A stretch of 64,000 nt of DNA, from positions 1-64,000 of the forward strand of contig CAZFRM010000005.1 of NCBI GenBank assembly GCA_964521255.1, written 5' to 3'. Shown piece by piece: positions 58,957 through 64,000 of the stretch. The notes under the pieces were generated by a model, which searched no databases, was not told the origin of the DNA, and was given only the letters and a program-made list of their open reading frames with translations. The number at the start of each line of letters is the position of its first letter. Position 1 is the stretch's first letter. Both the position numbers and the translations under genes were made by a program. The DNA comes from ZC4RG29 sp964521255 (GTDB lineage: Bacteria > Bacteroidota > Bacteroidia > Cytophagales > Cyclobacteriaceae).

Positions 58957-60153
58957 ATGAACCTTATACTTTTTGATGACCCCGCTATCCGGATCGCGCT
59001 TTTTCCATTCACTTTAACCAGACCTGTCAGTAACATTCGCTGCGGCATTCTGACCATTGATGAAAAATGGTCAAAGCGATTGGAGGTGGAGCATTCCCAT
59101 CTTACCTCATCTTATCTTCAGAAGAAATATATTTTAAAAGAATCGGATGATAATCTTCTCATCAATGGAGCAATTTGTCCGGATGAAAATATCGTTACAG
59201 CCATCAGGCAACTTAAAACCGGAGATGTGCTTGTTCAAAACAACACAGTTCTTGCAACCCGGCAATCAACAGTAGAAATTCCAAACGAGAAAAAAAATAC
59301 AATTAATTACAAGCACCCGTTAACCATCATTGACCGGGTGTGGAAAATTTTTGAATTGAATGCTGCGCAAATAAAAGCCGATCTCACGATCATTACAAAA
59401 GGAAGAAAATCACAAGGCATTCAGGACAAGCATACCGTTGTATATGGTGAAGAAAATCTTTTTGTTGAAGAGGGCGTAACGGTTCGCGCAGCTATCATTA
59501 ACGCTGATCGCGGACCCGTGTACCTGGGAAAAAATTCCATTGTACATGAAGGCGCTGTTATTCGGGGAACGTTTGCTCTATGCGAAGCCGGTGAAGTAAA
59601 TGTGGGTGCCAAGATTCGGGGCGATACTACTATCGGTCCACATTCAAAAGTTGGCGGTGAAGTAGCAGCCGCAGTGATCTTTGGTTACAGCAATAAATCT
59701 CACGATGGATACCTGGGATGTTCGGTTGTTGGTGAGTGGTGTAACATCGGCGCTGATTCCAACACCTCTAACCTTAAGAATAATTATGATACCGTAAAAC
59801 TCTGGAGTCACCATAAGAAATCTTTCGTTGATACGGGATTACAATTCTGCGGACTAATGATAGGTGACCACAGTAAGTGTGGTATCAATTCAATGTTCAA
59901 TACAGGAACTGTTGTAGATGTGTTTGCTAATATTTATGGTCAGGGATTTCTACCGAATTACATTCCTTCTTTTTCATGGGGAGGTTCAGCGGGATTAACA
60001 ACTTATAAACTTGATAAAGCATTAGATACCGCAGGAAAAGTTTTAGGAAGGCGAAATGAAGTTCTTTCCGCAATTGATCGTGAGATTCTTGAATACATTT
60101 TTGAGATGACCAAAGACCAACGACCCTGGGATTCAAGAAACTCGGCAACATAG
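58957..60153 (+). CDS. GlmU-family sugar nucleotidyltransferase-like protein
   Basis: A 398-residue protein of the Bacteroidota GlmU-like group. The N-terminal half resembles a nucleotidyltransferase fold (LFDDPAIRIALFPFTLTRPVSNIRCG), the second half is a left-handed beta-helix of hexapeptide repeats (about 170-340: IVHEGAVIRGTFAL, VNVGAKIRGDTTIGPHSKVGG). The strict GxGxRxxP loop of GlmU uridylyltransferase is not seen, so activity on UDP-GlcNAc is uncertain. It lies 12 bases upstream of the delta-prime gene. Confidence 0.88.
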   Translation: MNLILFDDPAIRIALFPFTLTRPVSNIRCGILTIDEKWSKRLEVEHSHLTSSYLQKKYILKESDDNLLINGAICPDENIVTAIRQLKTGDVLVQNNTVLATRQSTVEIPNEKKNTINYKHPLTIIDRVWKIFELNAAQIKADLTIITKGRKSQGIQDKHTVVYGEENLFVEEGVTVRAAIINADRGPVYLGKNSIVHEGAVIRGTFALCEAGEVNVGAKIRGDTTIGPHSKVGGEVAAAVIFGYSNKSHDGYLGCSVVGEWCNIGADSNTSNLKNNYDTVKLWSHHKKSFVDTGLQFCGLMIGDHSKCGINSMFNTGTVVDVFANIYGQGFLPNYIPSFSWGGSAGLTTYKLDKALDTAGKVLGRRNEVLSAIDREILEYIFEMTKDQRPWDSRNSAT

Positions 60154-60165
60154 AATAAACACAAA

Positions 60166-61290
60166 ATGAAATTTTCACGTATACCCGGACTTGCTGAAAC
60201 CAAAAAACTTCTCGTTGATGCGGTGAGAAAAAATCATCTCCCGCATGCTCAGCTTTTTGTAGGAGCTCCAGGTGCATTAAACTTGCCACTTGCTATTGCG
60301 TGTGCAACTTACCTCCATTGCGAAAATAAAGGTGATGATGCCTGCGGTCAGTGTGCAGCTTGTTCTAAAAGTTTGAAATACATTCATCCTGATACACATT
60401 TTGTTTTTCCATTAAGTAATGTAAAGGGAGACAAGGATGAAGAGCGTTTTAAATCCGAGATATTAAAATCCTGGCGGTCTTTCTTGCTGGAACAGCCTTT
60501 CAGCACCTTGGATGAATGGACGAATTATTTTGGCGGAGAAGATAAGTTAGTTGCCATATCGCGAGAAGAAAGTCGTGAGATTATAAAAACACTTTCACTA
60601 AAACCGTTTGAAAGTCCGCACAAGGTTATGATCATCTGGCAGCCGGAGCTGATGCATCCTAATGCAGCCAATGGTATTTTAAAAATACTGGAAGAACCAC
60701 CGGCACATACCTATTTCATTCTTGTTACAAATGCTGCCGATAAACTGTTACCTACCATTATTTCCCGAACGCAAATCGTCACCGTTCCTTTGTTGTCCGA
60801 TGGTGAGGTGATAGCTTATTTAGAAACCCATTCAAAAACTGATGCAACGCGGGCGAGAAAAGCAGCACACCTTGCGGATGGAAACCTGACGTTGGCACTA
60901 AAGCTTTTAGAGAGTGACGAAGATAATAACGCCCAACGTTTCATCGAGTGGATGCGATTTTGTTTTAAACGCAATTACGGATCGCTTATAACAATGGCAG
61001 AAGACTATCACGCATTAGATAAACTTAGCCAGCGCAACCTTATGTTGTATGGAATGAACATGATGCGTGAAACGTTACTTAACATTTCAAATGCAAATGA
61101 GTTGCATCGCGTTCAGGGAGAAGAACAAAAGTTCATCGAGGACTTTAGCAAAGTAATGAATGTGAAAAAAATTGAATCCTCTTATAAACTGATTAACGAC
61201 GCTACCTATCATTTGGAAAGGAATGGAAGTGCAAAAATGATCTTCCTTGATCTTTCAATGAAATTGGCGCAGGTTATAAACCCGAATTGA
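60166..61290 (+). CDS. holB: DNA polymerase III, delta prime subunit
   Basis: A 374-residue clamp-loader AAA protein. Visible: PHAQLFVGAPGALNLPLAIA at the P-loop position (without the Lys-Thr, as usual for delta prime, which does not hydrolyse ATP), a zinc-type cysteine cluster (CGQCAACSKS), the HPDTHF block, NGILKILEEPPAHTYFIL (sensor region) and SRTQIV with the arginine finger of the SRC motif. It loads the sliding clamp together with DnaX and delta. Confidence 0.9.
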   Translation: MKFSRIPGLAETKKLLVDAVRKNHLPHAQLFVGAPGALNLPLAIACATYLHCENKGDDACGQCAACSKSLKYIHPDTHFVFPLSNVKGDKDEERFKSEILKSWRSFLLEQPFSTLDEWTNYFGGEDKLVAISREESREIIKTLSLKPFESPHKVMIIWQPELMHPNAANGILKILEEPPAHTYFILVTNAADKLLPTIISRTQIVTVPLLSDGEVIAYLETHSKTDATRARKAAHLADGNLTLALKLLESDEDNNAQRFIEWMRFCFKRNYGSLITMAEDYHALDKLSQRNLMLYGMNMMRETLLNISNANELHRVQGEEQKFIEDFSKVMNVKKIESSYKLINDATYHLERNGSAKMIFLDLSMKLAQVINPN

Positions 61291-61331
61291 TTAGTCAATT
61301 AGCAAATGTGTCGATTAGCCAATTAGTCGAT
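61289..61331. repeat. AATTAGC word repeat, copy 2
   Basis: GATTAGTCAATTAGCAAATG, TGTCGATTAGCC and AATTAGTCGATG in tandem between the delta-prime gene and hemC. The order CAATTAGC..ATGTGTCGA is the same as at 21312-21349 (other strand). Confidence 0.6.
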
Positions 61332-61351
61332 GTTTGAAAAATTAAAAACAC

Positions 61352-62278
61352 ATGAATAAAATAATTCGTATCGGTACGCGTGGAAGCAGGCTTGCAATGT
61401 GGCAGGCTATACATGTTGCCGAACTCATTAAGCCTTCCGGATACCGTACTGAAATCATTTCAATTGAAACGCGTGGTGATACAATTTTGGATGTCAGCAT
61501 TTCAAAGATTGGAAGCAAAGGGGTTTTCACAGAAGAGATTGAAGCAAAATTACTGGATGGATCAATTGATATAGCTGTTCACAGTGCAAAGGATTTACCT
61601 TCGGAATTACAGGATGATCTTGAAATAATTGGTTTTACAGAAAGGGAACTGGTCAATGATGTAATCATCAGTCTGAATAAAAATTTTAGTTTGTCAAATG
61701 GCAAGTTTCGCATTGGCACATCATCAACCAGAAGGGTTGCATTTCTCAAGCACTTCTATCCTAACATTGAAGCTGTTTCTGTTCGCGGAAATCTTCAGAC
61801 ACGCATCCGCAAAATGACAGATGGCGACTGTGATGCTTTAATACTTGCGTATGCAGGCGTTCACCGGTTAGGATATAAAGATATGATCGTAGAGAAAATT
61901 GAAACCAGTTACATTGTACCTCCTGTCGGGCAGGGTTCTATTGCCATTGAGTGTCATCGTAAATTAAGTTTCGATAAAAAAGAAGTAATCACCCGGTGGG
62001 TCAATGATAAAAAAACAGAAGGCTGCATTCGAACAGAGCGGGCTTATTTAAAAACATTGCATGGCGGTTGCAGCATACCAGCTTTTGGTTATGCGCATTA
62101 TGAAGGTGAGCTCATCACCTTAAAAGCAGGCATTATTTCTCTGGATGGACAACGCGTTGTAAAAGTAAAACGCTCAGGGCCACCGGAAGAACATAAAGAG
62201 ATTGGGGAAGCCGTTGCAAAAGAAGTTTTGAAAAATGGTGGGAAGGAAATTTTGGAAAGTATCCGATCACAAATGTGA
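61352..62278 (+). CDS. hemC: Hydroxymethylbilane synthase
   Basis: A 308-residue porphobilinogen deaminase of heme synthesis, joining four porphobilinogens. Signatures: IRIGTRGSRLAMWQA at the start, VHSAKDLPSEL, GTSSTRR, VRGNLQTRIRKM and the cofactor cysteine in LHGGCSIPAFG, which holds the dipyrromethane primer. Full length. Confidence 0.97.
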   Translation: MNKIIRIGTRGSRLAMWQAIHVAELIKPSGYRTEIISIETRGDTILDVSISKIGSKGVFTEEIEAKLLDGSIDIAVHSAKDLPSELQDDLEIIGFTERELVNDVIISLNKNFSLSNGKFRIGTSSTRRVAFLKHFYPNIEAVSVRGNLQTRIRKMTDGDCDALILAYAGVHRLGYKDMIVEKIETSYIVPPVGQGSIAIECHRKLSFDKKEVITRWVNDKKTEGCIRTERAYLKTLHGGCSIPAFGYAHYEGELITLKAGIISLDGQRVVKVKRSGPPEEHKEIGEAVAKEVLKNGGKEILESIRSQM

Positions 62279-62364
62279 TTAATATTACAAGTTACCCCGC
62301 AAGCGATTTACAACAGAAGAGCATGTGAGCTATAACATTTGTTAGTAGCGAGCTTTTAAGATAA

Positions 62365-62907
62365 ATGAGACTATTAATAATAATCCCGGTAATTTCTCTC
62401 TTGGTTTTGAGTTGTTCGAAACAGGAGACAAAACTCAACGATTCTTGTATGGATATCATAGAAAGTGATTCATTCTACTTTGCGCTACCGGACTATGGGC
62501 AGTATAAAGCAATGTACCGATTGGAAGACTACCTTACTCAAGTGATTGATTCAAGCGTACAAATGATCGACTTTAATTGTGCAGTTGTTATCACTCCCAC
62601 GAATAAGCAAATTGATGAATTAAGAGAAATCCTGGGGCAAGACTTTAATGAAAATCTAAAAATTAATACCAGGCATTCTGAAGCAGTGAGGTGTATGATA
62701 GAATCTAAAGGTATACCAGCCTTGGCAGCAACGGGACAATTTCTTCGTTTTATTGGAAAGGATCGGACTTGGGATCTGGATATAAGAAAAGATACTTTTC
62801 CTGATTGGAAATTCATTCTGTTTAAAGAAAAGAGCGAACCAATGATATTGCTAAGCTTATACATGACGATTGAAGAAGTGGAGCAATATTTCGAGAACGA
62901 AGAATAA
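62365..62907 (+). CDS. Small lipoprotein of unknown function
   Basis: A 180-residue lipoprotein: signal LLIIIPVISLLVLSC with the lipobox cysteine near residue 17, then an alpha/beta domain (IELDE-type helices; NCAVVITPTNKQIDELREIL). No family recognised. It is framed by similar short words (CTATAAC at 62332 and 62912) and lies between hemC and a GH105-type gene, so it may be a recent insertion. Confidence 0.75.
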   Translation: MRLLIIIPVISLLVLSCSKQETKLNDSCMDIIESDSFYFALPDYGQYKAMYRLEDYLTQVIDSSVQMIDFNCAVVITPTNKQIDELREILGQDFNENLKINTRHSEAVRCMIESKGIPALAATGQFLRFIGKDRTWDLDIRKDTFPDWKFILFKEKSEPMILLSLYMTIEEVEQYFENEE

Positions 62908-63126
62908 GCCCTATAACGACTGTGGCGGTAACTAACGGCTTTGAGACGATCATATGATAACACCGTGGCATTTTTTCTTTCTTTGATCTCTACCATATTT
63001 TTTATAAACTTGATTCCTTAACACCGACTTTCATCAACCACCCGTCACCACAAAGTTGATTGTTCGGTCTTGGCAGCTTGCCTTAACCGTTTGCTATTTG
63101 AAAAACGGAGTATAACTATCTATAAA

Positions 63127-64000
63127 ATGAAAAAATTTTTTACTGCTTTAACATTGATGTTTCTCATCACGCAAACCTCATTTGGTCAATACACAAAATG
63201 GGCGGAGAAAATGGCGGAGACCATCATGAAAACATATCCTGACTCAATGGTGGTGATGCGTTATACATCAATCGTTGAACCAGGTGAAACCATTAAAGAA
63301 GATAAAAAGCGACCGGCAAAATGGAATTACGAAATGGGTACCGTTTTCATGGGCTTTGAAAGACTGTGGCGGACTACCGGTGACTTTCGTTATTATCTCT
63401 ACATGAAAAAAATTCTTGACAGGTTTATTACCGAAGAAGGAAACATACGCACCTACAAGCTCGAAGATTACAATCTTGACAATATTCCTACCGGTCGCCA
63501 GTTGCTTACACTGCACCAGACCCGAAATGAAAAGAAATATAAATTAGCAGCCGATCTTTTACGTAAACAACTTTCATGGCAACCGCGCACAAAGGCAGGA
63601 GGCTTCTGGCATAAGTTGATCTATCCAACGCAAATGTGGCTGGATGGATTATATATGGGGGAACCCTTCAAGGCATCCTACGCTCAAATGACAGGACGCA
63701 TACAAGACTTCGAGGATATTGCTGACCAGTTCATATTGATGGAAAAAGTATCCCGCGATGATGCAACAGGACTTCTTTATCATGGATGGGATGAAAGTCG
63801 TTTACAACGATGGGCCAACCCGGAAACCGGCAAGTCACCAGAGTTCTGGAGCCGTGCTATGGGCTGGTACACTATGGGACTGGTAGATGTGTTGGATTAT
63901 TTTCCAAAAGATCATCCCAAGCGAAAAGATCTTATCGACATTCTTAATCGCCTTGCTACTGCTATAACAAAATATCAGGATCCATCTTCCAGTGTTTGGT
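63127..64000 (+). CDS. Exported GH105-type unsaturated glucuronyl/rhamnogalacturonyl hydrolase, 3-prime partial
   Basis: The first 291 residues of a protein running off the window. A signal peptide (about 1-20, FFTALTLMFLITQTSFG) is followed by an alpha/alpha barrel of the GH88/GH105 type: KWNYEMGTVFMGFERLWRTTG, GGFWHKLIYPTQMWLDGLYMGEPF, GLLYHGWDES and PEFWSRAMGWYTMGLVDVLDYFP, which hold the catalytic aspartates (in LDGLYM and GWDES). These enzymes remove the unsaturated uronic acid left by polysaccharide lyases during pectin or related glycan breakdown. Confidence 0.93.
   Translation, partial: MKKFFTALTLMFLITQTSFGQYTKWAEKMAETIMKTYPDSMVVMRYTSIVEPGETIKEDKKRPAKWNYEMGTVFMGFERLWRTTGDFRYYLYMKKILDRFITEEGNIRTYKLEDYNLDNIPTGRQLLTLHQTRNEKKYKLAADLLRKQLSWQPRTKAGGFWHKLIYPTQMWLDGLYMGEPFKASYAQMTGRIQDFEDIADQFILMEKVSRDDATGLLYHGWDESRLQRWANPETGKSPEFWSRAMGWYTMGLVDVLDYFPKDHPKRKDLIDILNRLATAITKYQDPSSSVW

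Noticed and set aside
60166..61290. Loss of the Walker A lysine in the delta prime subunit as a defect
   Set aside because: Delta prime normally lacks a functional P-loop; this is expected for the family.

Overview
The window looks like chromosomal DNA of a Bacteroidota bacterium, most likely order Cytophagales. The support is family content (paired DUF4199 proteins, a BatA-type protein, a GDYXXLXY protein, SemiSWEET, type B L31, a Wzi-like barrel, PD40/OmpA proteins), the AT-rich composition, and several promoters of the Bacteroidota TTG-N19-TAnnTTTG type. I recognised no rRNA, tRNA or CRISPR array.

Layout. 0-5.2 kb (+): an orphan HicB-like antitoxin, then pheT, a ZapB-like coiled coil, zapA and rny. 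5.3-13.2 kb (-): a long operon from a BatA-like protein through a dihydroorotase homologue that has lost its catalytic residues, two DUF4199 proteins and two glycosyltransferases, with a SPOR-like/OmpA lipoprotein-type envelope protein after it. 13.4-16 kb: short SSB, a zinc-binding protein, a NUMOD4/HNH nuclease, a 21-bp inverted repeat, an Hsp20-like protein and SemiSWEET. 16.3-20.2 kb (-): one operon of ECF sigma factor, membrane anti-sigma candidate, two DUF4252 proteins and an ABC exporter pair. 20.3-28.4 kb: metallophosphoesterase, DUF2007 and LOG-type proteins, HigBA and MazEF-type toxin-antitoxin pairs around an intact SDR gene with decayed SDR fragments on both sides, a hairpin-bounded single-gene cassette, a PD40/OmpA protein and a four-helix membrane protein. 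28.8-31.5 kb (+): a translationally coupled CPBP protease, DUF2157 and GDYXXLXY operon. 31.5-35.6 kb: aldo/keto reductase, hydrolase, a wrecked toxin-antitoxin/TPR locus and a TIM-barrel protein. 35.8-43.8 kb: RsmB-type methyltransferase, typA, a truncated Uma2, two more RNA methyltransferases and a multi-PAS histidine kinase.

44-52 kb is the accessory region and the most interesting part. It holds three successive units. Each starts with a conserved leader of about 170 bp. The leader is followed by one or two unrelated membrane, secreted or lipoprotein genes, then by a paralogue of an unrecognised secreted family (here called FamX), then by a CCGG hairpin. In units 1 and 2 a convergent gene of a second family (FamY, with a K-G-G/Y-x-x-G-G motif) follows. 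Hairpin repeats of the type TTGTTGGTG...CACCAACAA separate the units, and gene fragments, truncations and a twice-broken lipoprotein gene show repeated recombination. A 434-bp element with 19-bp terminal inverted repeats and an ORF6N pseudogene close the region on the right.

52.3-64 kb returns to conserved genes: YifB/ComM-type ATPase, MsbA-like exporter, Wzi-like outer-membrane protein, VapBC with a clearly visible operator, rpmE2 with a textbook promoter, GlmU-like protein, DNA polymerase III delta prime, hemC, a small lipoprotein, and the start of a GH105-type hydrolase that runs off the window.

A second theme is the number of short interspersed repeats. They lie between genes, and in at least three places they have entered coding sequence and changed the end or the interior of a protein.
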